8,129 nucleotides of DNA from Bacteroidales bacterium (GTDB lineage Bacteria > Bacteroidota > Bacteroidia > Bacteroidales > UBA932), in the NCBI GenBank assembly GCA_016295245.1, contig JAEDLO010000069.1:1-8129 (forward strand), read 5' to 3'. The stretch's first letter is position 1. The number at the start of each line of letters is the position of its first letter. Of the stretch, positions 1 through 5,752 are shown piece by piece. The notes under the pieces are model-generated. The model ran no database searches and was not told the DNA's origin. It saw only the letters and a list, made by a program, of their open reading frames with translations. The translations under genes and the position numbers were made by a program.

Positions 1-2
1 AT

Positions 3-254
3 TTTTTCAGAAGGGCGGCCGATTTGTATGTGGACGGCTTCCGTAATATGACCTGGGGCAAACCGCTCTGGATAATCATTGCGCTCAAACTGCTCATCCT
101 TTTCGGAGTTCTCCGTCTGTTCTTTTTCAAGCCTGACCTTGCCGGACAGACCCGGGAGCAGAAAATTGAGACAGTCGGCTCCCGTCTTGGTTCCCCGGCA
201 GCCGGGCAGCCTGAAGCCTTTCCCGCAAAAGAGACAGAAACTATAACCAATTAA
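3..254 (+). CDS. DUF4492 family small membrane protein, 5' end cut by window edge
   Basis: This is a small protein of the DUF4492 type, which in Bacteroidota is usually encoded directly upstream of cydA. The frame is open to the left edge (it reads FFRRAADLYVDGFRNM) and there is no ATG before the conserved part, so the true start is probably outside the window. A start at TTG 24 is possible but unlikely. After the YVDGFRNMTWGK segment comes one membrane helix (WIIIALKLLILFGVLRLFFF). The tail is about 35 residues, hydrophilic, and rich in Gln, Glu and Pro, and it probably lies outside the membrane. It ends 13 bp before cydA, so it should be co-transcribed. By position I infer an accessory or assembly role for the bd oxidase. 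The biochemical function of the family is not known to me. Confidence 0.8.
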   Translation, partial: FFRRAADLYVDGFRNMTWGKPLWIIIALKLLILFGVLRLFFFKPDLAGQTREQKIETVGSRLGSPAAGQPEAFPAKETETITN

Positions 255-267
255 TTGATAAAACTAT

Positions 268-1749
268 ATGATTCTATCATCACTGGTCGGCTGGTCGAGG
301 GCGCAGTTCGCCCTTACTGCCGCCTATCACTGGCTCTTCGTCCCTCTTACCCTTGGCCTGGGCATAATAATGGCCATAATGGAGACGATTTATGTCAGGA
401 AAGGGGACGAGTTCTGGAAAAACACAGCCCGTTTCTGGGAAAAAATCTTCGGCATCAACTTCGCCGTAGGTGTCGCCACAGGCATCATTCTTGAGTTCCA
501 GTTCGGAACCAACTGGAGCAATTACTCCTGGTTCGTGGGTGACATCTTCGGAGCTCCTCTGGCCATCGAGGGCATCTTCGCCTTCTTTATGGAGTCGACC
601 TTTATGGCAGTAATGTACTTCGGTTGGCAGAAGGTGGGTCCGAAATTCCATTTGCTGAGCACCTGGCTGACTGCAATCGGCGCTGCAGTTTCTGCAATCT
701 GGATTCTCATCGCCAACGCCTGGATGCAGCACCCGGTCGGAATGGAGTTCAACCCGGACACCGTGCGCAACGAGATGGTGGACTTCCTCGCAGTAGTGAC
801 CAACCCTGTGGCAATAAGCAAGTTCTTCCACGCCGTCTTCAGCGGCTGGGAGCTTGGCGGTGTGGTTGTCACCGCCATCAGCTGCTTCTACCTCTTCAAG
901 GGACGCTCGCTTGAGTTCGCGCGCAAGAGCATCCTGGTCGGTGCCCTGGTCGGCGTGATCGGCACCTTCGGCGTTATGCTCACCGGCGACAGCTCAGCCA
1001 TTCATGTGGCCAAGTATCAGCCGATGAAGCTTGCAGCCTGCGAAGGCCTCGAAGATGGCGGAGCGCGAGCCCCGTTCTCTATCGTTCCGGGCATCGAAAT
1101 CCCCGGAATGCTTTCAATCCTGGCAACCCACGACCTTGACGGCATCGTGCCCGGCATCAACGACATCCTTGAAGGCTACACCGACAACGAGGGCAATGTG
1201 GTGCCTTCGGTAGAGGAGAAGATGACCCGCGGCAAGGCCGCCCTCGAGGATTTCAGGATCTACCGAGAGCTCAAGGACAGCGATCCTGAGGCTGCCGCAG
1301 CAGCAAAAGCCGCGCTTGAGGAGAATGTAGAATACTTCGGCTACGGTTATATAGAGAAGCCGGAAGACGTTGTGCCGCCTGTAGGTATCGTGTACTGGAC
1401 TTTCCGCCTGATGATAGGTTTCGGTTGCCTGTGCCTGCTGATGATGCTCCTCGCCCTGTTCTTCGCCTGGAAAGACAAACTTGCGGGCAAGAAGTGGCTC
1501 TATCTGTTCAGTATGGTCTGCGTGCCGCTGATCTTCATAGCAGGGGAGTGCGGCTGGATTACCGCAGAGGTGGGACGCCAGCCTTGGACCATCGAAGGCC
1601 TGCTCCCTGTCAACGCTGCCGTTTCGGGGGTCAGCGCGTCTTCCGTGATGACGACCTTCATCATCTTCGCTGTCGTCTTTACCCTCTTCCTGGCCATAGA
1701 GCTCAGGATTATGTACAAAACAATCTCTAAAGGACCGGACAAGTTATGA
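268..1749 (+). CDS. cydA: Cytochrome bd quinol oxidase subunit I (CydA)
   Basis: This is the haem-carrying subunit of cytochrome bd ubiquinol/menaquinol oxidase in the inner membrane. It oxidises quinol and reduces O2 to water. The protein is 493 residues, against 522 in E. coli. Key residues are visible: H21 in YHWLFVPLT (haem b595/d region ligand, E. coli H19), E101 and E109 (E. coli E99 and E107), H188 in KFFHAVFSG (b558 ligand, E. coli H186), M382 in FRLMIGFG (b558 ligand, E. coli M393), E427 in AGECGW (E. coli E445), and the hallmark GRQPW at 436-440. The quinol-binding loop keeps K254 and E259 (KLAACE). The H188-M382 spacing is 194 residues against 207 in E. coli, which suggests a long-type Q loop with modest deletions. 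The ATG at 268 fits the family N-terminus. There is no Shine-Dalgarno sequence, as usual in Bacteroidota. The stop overlaps the cydB start (ATGA). Confidence 0.98.
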   Translation: MILSSLVGWSRAQFALTAAYHWLFVPLTLGLGIIMAIMETIYVRKGDEFWKNTARFWEKIFGINFAVGVATGIILEFQFGTNWSNYSWFVGDIFGAPLAIEGIFAFFMESTFMAVMYFGWQKVGPKFHLLSTWLTAIGAAVSAIWILIANAWMQHPVGMEFNPDTVRNEMVDFLAVVTNPVAISKFFHAVFSGWELGGVVVTAISCFYLFKGRSLEFARKSILVGALVGVIGTFGVMLTGDSSAIHVAKYQPMKLAACEGLEDGGARAPFSIVPGIEIPGMLSILATHDLDGIVPGINDILEGYTDNEGNVVPSVEEKMTRGKAALEDFRIYRELKDSDPEAAAAAKAALEENVEYFGYGYIEKPEDVVPPVGIVYWTFRLMIGFGCLCLLMMLLALFFAWKDKLAGKKWLYLFSMVCVPLIFIAGECGWITAEVGRQPWTIEGLLPVNAAVSGVSASSVMTTFIIFAVVFTLFLAIELRIMYKTISKGPDKL

Positions 1750-2882
1750 CATACGAATTTCTCCAACAATACTGGTGGGTGCTGATTTCCCTTCTGGGAG
1801 CGCTCCTGGTCTTCCTGCTTTTTGTTCAGGGAGCCAATACCTTCATCTTCTCTCTCGGAAAGTCCGAGTCTGAAAAAAGCCTGATAATCAACTGTACAGG
1901 CCGCAAGTGGGAGTTTACCTTCACGACCCTCGTGGTCTTCGGCGGCGCCTTTTTCGCTTCCTTCCCGCTCTTCTACAGCACCAGTTTCGGCGGCGCATAC
2001 TGGGTGTGGATGGCCATCCTGCTGCTCTTTGTGCTGCAGGCAGTCGCCTATGAGTTCCAGCACAGGTCGGACAAGCCGGTCGTGGTGAAGGCATTCCGCA
2101 TAGCTCTCGTGGCCAACGGCTACCTTGCGCCTTTCCTGCTGGGTGCCGCCGTCGCAAGCTTCTTCACCGGGTCCGATTTCAGCGTCAACAAGGACGCGAT
2201 GGGGGCTATGAGCCCCGTCATCAGCACCTGGGGCAACAACTGGCACGGCCTTGAAGCCCTTGCCGACTGGCGCTGCTGGGCTTTCGGCCTGATGGTGATG
2301 ACTCTCGCGCAGACAGGCGGTCTGCTGTATATGAAGAACCGCATCGACGATGAGAAGCTTGAGGCGCGTATGGGCAAGGCGCTCAAGCTTGTTGCGCCGG
2401 CATTCGTGCTGCTCTTCCTCGTGAGCGCGGGCTTCATCCTGCTGGGCAGCGGCTATGCCGTAGCCTCTGACGGTACGGTTTCGCTTGAGCCTTTCAAGTA
2501 CTGGCACAACCTCATTGCGAGCCCTGTGACGCTTGTGATGCTGCTTGTCGGCGTGGGGCTGGTGCTTGCCTCAATCGCCCTGGGAATCTTAAAGGGAACG
2601 CGCAAGGCCGTGTGGGTTTTCGCTCCGGGCGTGGTGCTCACCGTGATGGCTCTGCTCTTCCTCATCGGCTTCAACGGTACTGCATACTACCCGTCCTCAA
2701 GCGACCTGCAGAGTTCGCTTACACTGGCTAACAGCTGCTCGAGCGAGTTTACGCTCCGCACGATGTTTTACGTATCGCTTGCCCTGCCGTTTGTGATTGC
2801 CTATATGGCTTACGCCTGGGCCTCAATCGAGAAGAAAGCGATTACCAGCTCTGAGCTCAACTCTTCGGAGGACAAGTACTAG
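1746..2882 (+). CDS. cydB: Cytochrome bd quinol oxidase subunit II (CydB), Bacteroidota-type
   Basis: This is the second core subunit of the bd oxidase. It is an integral membrane protein of about nine helices that packs against CydA and in E. coli helps form the proton and O2 routes. At 378 residues it matches the usual length (E. coli 379). The family order is recognisable: N-terminal YEFLQQYWWVLI, then GRKWEFTFTTL around 52-62, ASFPLFYSTSFGGAYWVW (71-88), and PSSSDLQSSLTLANSCSSEFTL (316-337), which matches the E. coli PSSTMMNASLTMWDATSSQLTL segment. Sites that are acidic in E. coli differ. The DGFD motif of helix 1 is Q28-G-A-N31, and the HWD aspartate is E56 (KWE). From memory this is the ordinary form in Bacteroidota rather than decay. 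The start overlaps the cydA stop by 4 bp, so translational coupling is likely. No CydX-like ORF fits downstream, because a convergent gene ends 9 bp away. Confidence 0.95.
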   Translation: MTYEFLQQYWWVLISLLGALLVFLLFVQGANTFIFSLGKSESEKSLIINCTGRKWEFTFTTLVVFGGAFFASFPLFYSTSFGGAYWVWMAILLLFVLQAVAYEFQHRSDKPVVVKAFRIALVANGYLAPFLLGAAVASFFTGSDFSVNKDAMGAMSPVISTWGNNWHGLEALADWRCWAFGLMVMTLAQTGGLLYMKNRIDDEKLEARMGKALKLVAPAFVLLFLVSAGFILLGSGYAVASDGTVSLEPFKYWHNLIASPVTLVMLLVGVGLVLASIALGILKGTRKAVWVFAPGVVLTVMALLFLIGFNGTAYYPSSSDLQSSLTLANSCSSEFTLRTMFYVSLALPFVIAYMAYAWASIEKKAITSSELNSSEDKY

Positions 2883-2891
2883 GAGAGACTT

Positions 2892-4388
2892 CTACTGCTC
2901 CTTGCGGATTTCCTCTACTTTGAGGATGCCGTTGCGAGTCATCTGGATGCGGAAATGCCTGTAAGAACTTTCCTCCTCCTGGCAAAGCTGAAAGACGACG
3001 TTCAAATAATAAATCTTCTGGACTTTTACAGTACTGATTTCCCCGTTGGCCGACAAGTGGTCGACGGGGACTTCAGGATTGTCCATCTTTTGCGTGAAAC
3101 GGTTCAGATGGAGTCTCATTATCTCATTGATACCCTTCATCGGGTATTCTCCGATGCCGGAGATTACCTTGCCGTCTATCATCACCCTCTTGCGGTAAAG
3201 CAGGATCTTTTCGTCGAAAATCCTTGAGGCGTCGTCGATGGTCGCGCTGTTGTTACGCATCTTCTTGACTGTTCCCGGGGTTTTGGCCTGGGAAATGAAG
3301 TCAACACCCTCCTTGATGAAGCCGACATTCTTTTTTCCGATGGAGATCCTGGCCTTTTTGTCGTAGTATTTGTTACCCAGTCTGTGGGCGAAATAATAGC
3401 GCATCAGTTCCTTGATGCGGTCTTTCATCATATAGCTGATGACCAGGGCAAGAAACAGTGGCCAGGTGATGTTACCGAATTTCACCTGGCTGAACCAGGC
3501 TACGGCCGTGGCGAAAATCATTGCGATGCCGGCGGCCAGGCTGTAGTAAAGCTGTTCCACTGCCACCCCGTCCTTTTTCTTGTCGAGGCCTATGAACAGG
3601 TCGCTTTCCACAAATTTCTTGAGCATTCCGTAGTGGTAAACGAGTTCTCTGTTTGTCTCGGGGTCATCTCCGATAGCTCCGAAGCCCTTTTTGCGACGGT
3701 ACTTCGCCTCGTCTCTGAGGAGTTTCATAAGCCTGTCTTTTGTTTCCTGAAGTTCGGCGCCCAGTTTTGAGGCATTGATTTTCTTCAGGACCCGGACTAG
3801 CCTGAATTCAAGGATGTGGCTTATGAATTCGTCGCACATCCGAAAATAATTTCTTTCTTCAGAGAAGAACTGGGCCTTGGGCAAGCGGTATGACAGCTGA
3901 CGGTATTCCTCCAGGATTTTTCTGCAGGAGCGGTCCATGTCCTGAGCCAGCTCCCTGAACTTTTCCGTGGACCTGGCACTTTTGAACTGATGTTCTGCGT
4001 TGCGCAGCGAGCTCTTGAAGATGGCGGCAAACATCTTCAGATGGTATTCGTAATCTTCTGAGTTCTGCTGCAGAGGACTTTTCCCAAGGTTCTTTACGGC
4101 GTTTGTCAGAGACCGCAACGGAAGCGACTCGGAGTCGGCGATTTCATCCAGCGAATAAACCGGGGTGATGAGCCTTACATTGGACTTGATGTCGCGGTAG
4201 AACTGATCCTTACCGTAGCTCTCCGGGTTGATTGATATGCTCTTGGGAACGAATATCCAGCTGTTTACGGCAAAATTGTTCTTACGCTCCGTACGGTTGT
4301 TCTCAAAACCGAATTTGAATTCGACAGAGAAGTTGTCGTGTTTCTTTGCTTGTATGTTTACCATAGGCCAGGTGTGTATTCCAGCCAT
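2892..4388 (-). CDS. Unrecognised protein with two central membrane segments
   Basis: I do not recognise a named family. The protein is 498 residues with no signal peptide. Residues 1-100 are mixed and polar. Residues about 113-235 are rich in Lys, Arg, Glu and Leu and look helical, possibly coiled-coil. Two adjacent hydrophobic segments follow at about 282-299 (YSLAAGIAMIFATAVAWF) and 307-321 (ITWPLFLALVISYMM), forming a membrane hairpin, then a charged SYMMKDRIKELMRYYF stretch. The C-terminal 170 residues look like a mixed soluble domain ending in beta-type segments (430-498). The layout suggests large N- and C-terminal domains on the cytoplasmic side anchored by one hairpin. The start is uncertain: ATG 4388 gives MAGIHTWPM, while ATG 4364 (residue 9, MVNIQAKKH) is equally plausible. 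It lies 49 bp downstream of the CYTH gene on the same strand, so they are probably co-transcribed. It ends 9 bp from the convergent cydB stop. Confidence 0.85.
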   Translation of the reverse strand: MAGIHTWPMVNIQAKKHDNFSVEFKFGFENNRTERKNNFAVNSWIFVPKSISINPESYGKDQFYRDIKSNVRLITPVYSLDEIADSESLPLRSLTNAVKNLGKSPLQQNSEDYEYHLKMFAAIFKSSLRNAEHQFKSARSTEKFRELAQDMDRSCRKILEEYRQLSYRLPKAQFFSEERNYFRMCDEFISHILEFRLVRVLKKINASKLGAELQETKDRLMKLLRDEAKYRRKKGFGAIGDDPETNRELVYHYGMLKKFVESDLFIGLDKKKDGVAVEQLYYSLAAGIAMIFATAVAWFSQVKFGNITWPLFLALVISYMMKDRIKELMRYYFAHRLGNKYYDKKARISIGKKNVGFIKEGVDFISQAKTPGTVKKMRNNSATIDDASRIFDEKILLYRKRVMIDGKVISGIGEYPMKGINEIMRLHLNRFTQKMDNPEVPVDHLSANGEISTVKVQKIYYLNVVFQLCQEEESSYRHFRIQMTRNGILKVEEIRKEQ

Positions 4389-4441
4389 TTCAGGACAGTG
4401 CCTCCCCAGAGGAGAATCAGAATCCGGGAAATGGCCATCAT
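4358..4441 (-). CDS. Possible 27-codon hydrophobic ORF bridging two genes
   Basis: On the minus strand an ATG at 4441 overlaps the CYTH stop codon (ATGA arrangement) and opens a 27-codon frame, beginning MMAISRILILLWGG and ending with TAA at 4358-4360. It has one short hydrophobic stretch, and its stop overlaps the alternative start (4364) of the downstream membrane protein. The arrangement could couple translation from the CYTH gene to the membrane protein gene, or it could be chance. There is no Shine-Dalgarno sequence, and the codon sample is too small to judge coding quality. Confidence 0.18.
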   Translation of the reverse strand: MMAISRILILLWGGTVLKWLEYTPGLW

Positions 4442-4917
4442 CTGTCTTTTTTCCAGTTCTTATATGGATTCTTCATCAGCATAGAATTGTAATATTTTAC
4501 ATCTCCTGTGACTTCAGTTCCGAGCCATTCTGGTTTCTCGAAGGCCTCGTCCTCAGAGCCGAGTTCCACTTCAGCTACTGTAAGTCCTTCATTGTCACCA
4601 TAGAACTCGTCCACTTCGAAGCTGTGGTTTCCGGCATCCACCAGATAGCGTGTCTTGTCGATGACGCCCGGCTCGCAGATCTTCAGCAAATCCAGGACTT
4701 CCGCCACAGGGATTTCCTTCTCCCATTCGAAACGGCTTGCACCGCTTTTGCTGCCTTTGCCTTTGATGGTGATGAATCCTTTTTCACCTTTGACTCTTAC
4801 CCTTACAGTACGCTCGGGAACTGTGCTGAGGTAGCCTTGGGTAATACGGGTGGCCTTCTTCACAAACGGCTTGAAATCGCCGGCCACGAGAAATTTCTTT
4901 TCAATCTCCTGAGCCAT
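4438..4917 (-). CDS. CYTH-domain (triphosphate tunnel metalloenzyme) protein
   Basis: This is a single-domain CYTH protein of 159 residues, the usual size for bacterial stand-alone members. The diagnostic ExExK motif is at the N-terminus (E4-I-E6-K-K8). Charged residues that line the triphosphate tunnel follow in alternating beta-strand patterns: R39 and R41 (VRVRV), K52 and K54 (IKGKG), R62, E64 and E66 (RFEWE), K88 and R90 (DKTRYLV), E101 and D103 (FEVDEF), E116 and E118 (AEVEL), and a C-terminal D139-V-K141. Family members hydrolyse inorganic triphosphate or other organic triphosphates with a divalent metal, and some are class IV adenylate cyclases. Compact proteins starting EIEKKFLV are mostly tripolyphosphatases, so I favour that activity, but the substrate is inferred. 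The protein is presumably cytoplasmic. It is the first substantial gene of a minus-strand unit and is followed by the unknown two-helix membrane protein. It has no Shine-Dalgarno sequence of its own, and a 14-codon ORF ends 3 bp upstream. Confidence 0.92.
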   Translation of the reverse strand: MAQEIEKKFLVAGDFKPFVKKATRITQGYLSTVPERTVRVRVKGEKGFITIKGKGSKSGASRFEWEKEIPVAEVLDLLKICEPGVIDKTRYLVDAGNHSFEVDEFYGDNEGLTVAEVELGSEDEAFEKPEWLGTEVTGDVKYYNSMLMKNPYKNWKKDR

Positions 4918-4920
4918 AAG

Positions 4921-4965
4921 CTATTCGTTTGCGAGTGGTTTGTTGCTTTTCTTACGTCCGAACAT
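4921..4965 (-). CDS. Possible 14-codon leader ORF before the CYTH gene
   Basis: The minus-strand frame ATG 4965 to TAG 4921-4923 encodes MFGRKKSNKPLANE, a basic, hydrophilic peptide. It lies between the predicted -7 box (4988-4995) and the CYTH start, and its stop is only 3 nt before the CYTH ATG. A purine-rich GAAAGGA (4968-4974) sits 2 nt upstream of its ATG, closer than an ideal Shine-Dalgarno sequence. It would be the first ATG on the transcript. It could act as a translational coupler or be a real micro-protein. Chance occurrence is quite possible. Confidence 0.25.
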   Translation of the reverse strand: MFGRKKSNKPLANE

Positions 4966-4987
4966 AATCCTTTCGTTTGGTGTGAAA

Positions 4988-4995
4988 CAAAGATA
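4988..4995 (-). promoter_or_regulatory. Predicted -7 box for the CYTH operon
   Basis: The minus strand reads TATCTTTG, a match to the Bacteroidota -7 consensus TAnnTTTG. No TTG is present at the usual -33 distance, so only half of the consensus is supported. Transcription would start near 4980, giving a leader of roughly 60 nt before the CYTH start. The box lies 31 bp from the divergent -7 box of the HD gene. Confidence 0.55.
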
Positions 4996-5026
4996 CTGAA
5001 AAAAGCAATGTATTGAGTATTGTTGC

Positions 5027-5034
5027 TACCTTTG
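5027..5034 (+). promoter_or_regulatory. Predicted -7 box for the HD-domain gene
   Basis: The plus strand reads TACCTTTG, matching TAnnTTTG. The nearest TTG (5013-5015) is only 11 bp upstream, so the -33 element is not supported. The start of transcription would be near 5040, leaving a 5' leader of only about 10 nt before ATG 5051. Confidence 0.55.
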
Positions 5035-5050
5035 CGGGAGATATCCGGAA

Positions 5051-5665
5051 ATGAGAAAATACATCGAAGAGAACATTATTCCCCGCTACGACGCCTTTGA
5101 CGCTGCGCACCGCCGCGACCACGTCATTTATGTCATAGAGCAGAGCCTTGAACTTGCCCGGCACTATGACGTCAATGAAGATATGGTTTTCGCGATTGCC
5201 GCCTACCACGACACGGGGCTTGAGGTTGACAGGAAAACCCACCATCTTGAGTCGGGACGCATCGTGCGCTCGGACCTGAACCTCAGGCGATGGTTCTCTG
5301 AGGAGCAGATTGAAGTGATGGCCAGGGCTGTTGAGGACCACAGGGCCTCGAGTGACCACGAGCCGCGCAGCATATACGGCAAGATAGTAGCCGAGGCCGA
5401 CAGGCAGATTGACCCGGATACAATCATCCGTCGCACCATCCAGTACGGGCTTTCGCACTACCCGGAGCTGGACCGAGAGGGCCATTGGGAAAGAACCCTG
5501 GAGCACTTGCTCGAGAAATACGCTGAAGGAGGATACCTCCGCCTCTGGATTCCGGAATCTTCCAATGCTCAGAGACTTAAAGAGTTGCAGACCCTGATAA
5601 AAGACAGGAATGCCCTGCGCGCCCTATTCGAGAAGACCTTCGACAAGTTGCATAACAACAAATAA
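5051..5665 (+). CDS. HD-domain phosphohydrolase
   Basis: This is a cytoplasmic metal-dependent phosphohydrolase of the HD superfamily, 204 residues. The metal-binding pattern is complete: H20 and H24 (HRRDH), the H53-D54 doublet in AAYHDTG, H64/H65, H97 in EDHRAS, and D117 in EADRQID. There is no fused nucleotide-binding or signalling domain. The last 60 residues are helical and charged. HD proteins of this size act on nucleotides or other phosphate esters, and the substrate cannot be read from the sequence. The ATG at 5051 is the first in frame after the predicted -7 box. It is transcribed away from the CYTH triphosphatase gene, so a shared theme of phosphate-ester or polyphosphate hydrolysis is possible but is only inference. 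The next gene starts about 90 bp downstream behind its own candidate promoter. Confidence 0.9.
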   Translation: MRKYIEENIIPRYDAFDAAHRRDHVIYVIEQSLELARHYDVNEDMVFAIAAYHDTGLEVDRKTHHLESGRIVRSDLNLRRWFSEEQIEVMARAVEDHRASSDHEPRSIYGKIVAEADRQIDPDTIIRRTIQYGLSHYPELDREGHWERTLEHLLEKYAEGGYLRLWIPESSNAQRLKELQTLIKDRNALRALFEKTFDKLHNNK

Positions 5666-5700
5666 TATGCTTTCCCGTACGAAAGTGGATGCCAAATTAA

Positions 5701-5729
5701 TTGTTTGTCCGAAATCTTCACTACTTTTA
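5701..5729 (+). promoter_or_regulatory. Candidate promoter for the lipoprotein gene
   Basis: TTG at 5701-5703 and TACTTTTA at 5722-5729 are separated by 18 bp. This is close to the Bacteroidota pattern TTG-N19-21-TAnnTTTG, with the final G replaced by A. Transcription would start near 5735, about 18 nt before ATG 5753. It would serve the lipoprotein gene and, given the 17-bp and 4-bp gaps, the two genes behind it. Confidence 0.35.
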
Positions 5730-5752
5730 TCAAGAATAAATTTCAAGATAGT

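Noticed and set aside
1500..2507. 335-codon minus-strand open frame opposite cydA and cydB
   Set aside because: It is antisense to two well-supported genes. Its His-, Glu- and Arg-rich composition is typical of the complement of GC-rich membrane-protein codons.
2883..2891. A CydX-like small subunit gene after cydB
   Set aside because: Only 9 bp separate cydB from the convergent gene, so there is no room for even a small ORF outside coding sequence.
4228..5016. 262-codon plus-strand open frame opposite the CYTH gene and the start of the membrane protein gene
   Set aside because: It runs antisense to a clear CYTH gene with all its motifs, has a disordered composition (many Phe, Cys, His) and crosses a promoter region. 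It is a shadow frame.
4952..5506. 184-codon minus-strand open frame opposite the HD-domain gene
   Set aside because: The plus strand encodes a complete HD protein with all metal ligands. The opposing frame has no recognisable motif.
5705..5752. TTG-initiated N-terminal extension of the lipoprotein
   Set aside because: The extension (MSEIFTTFIKNKFQDS) would put a charged stretch before the signal peptide and would overlap the candidate promoter. ATG 5753 gives a normal lipoprotein signal.
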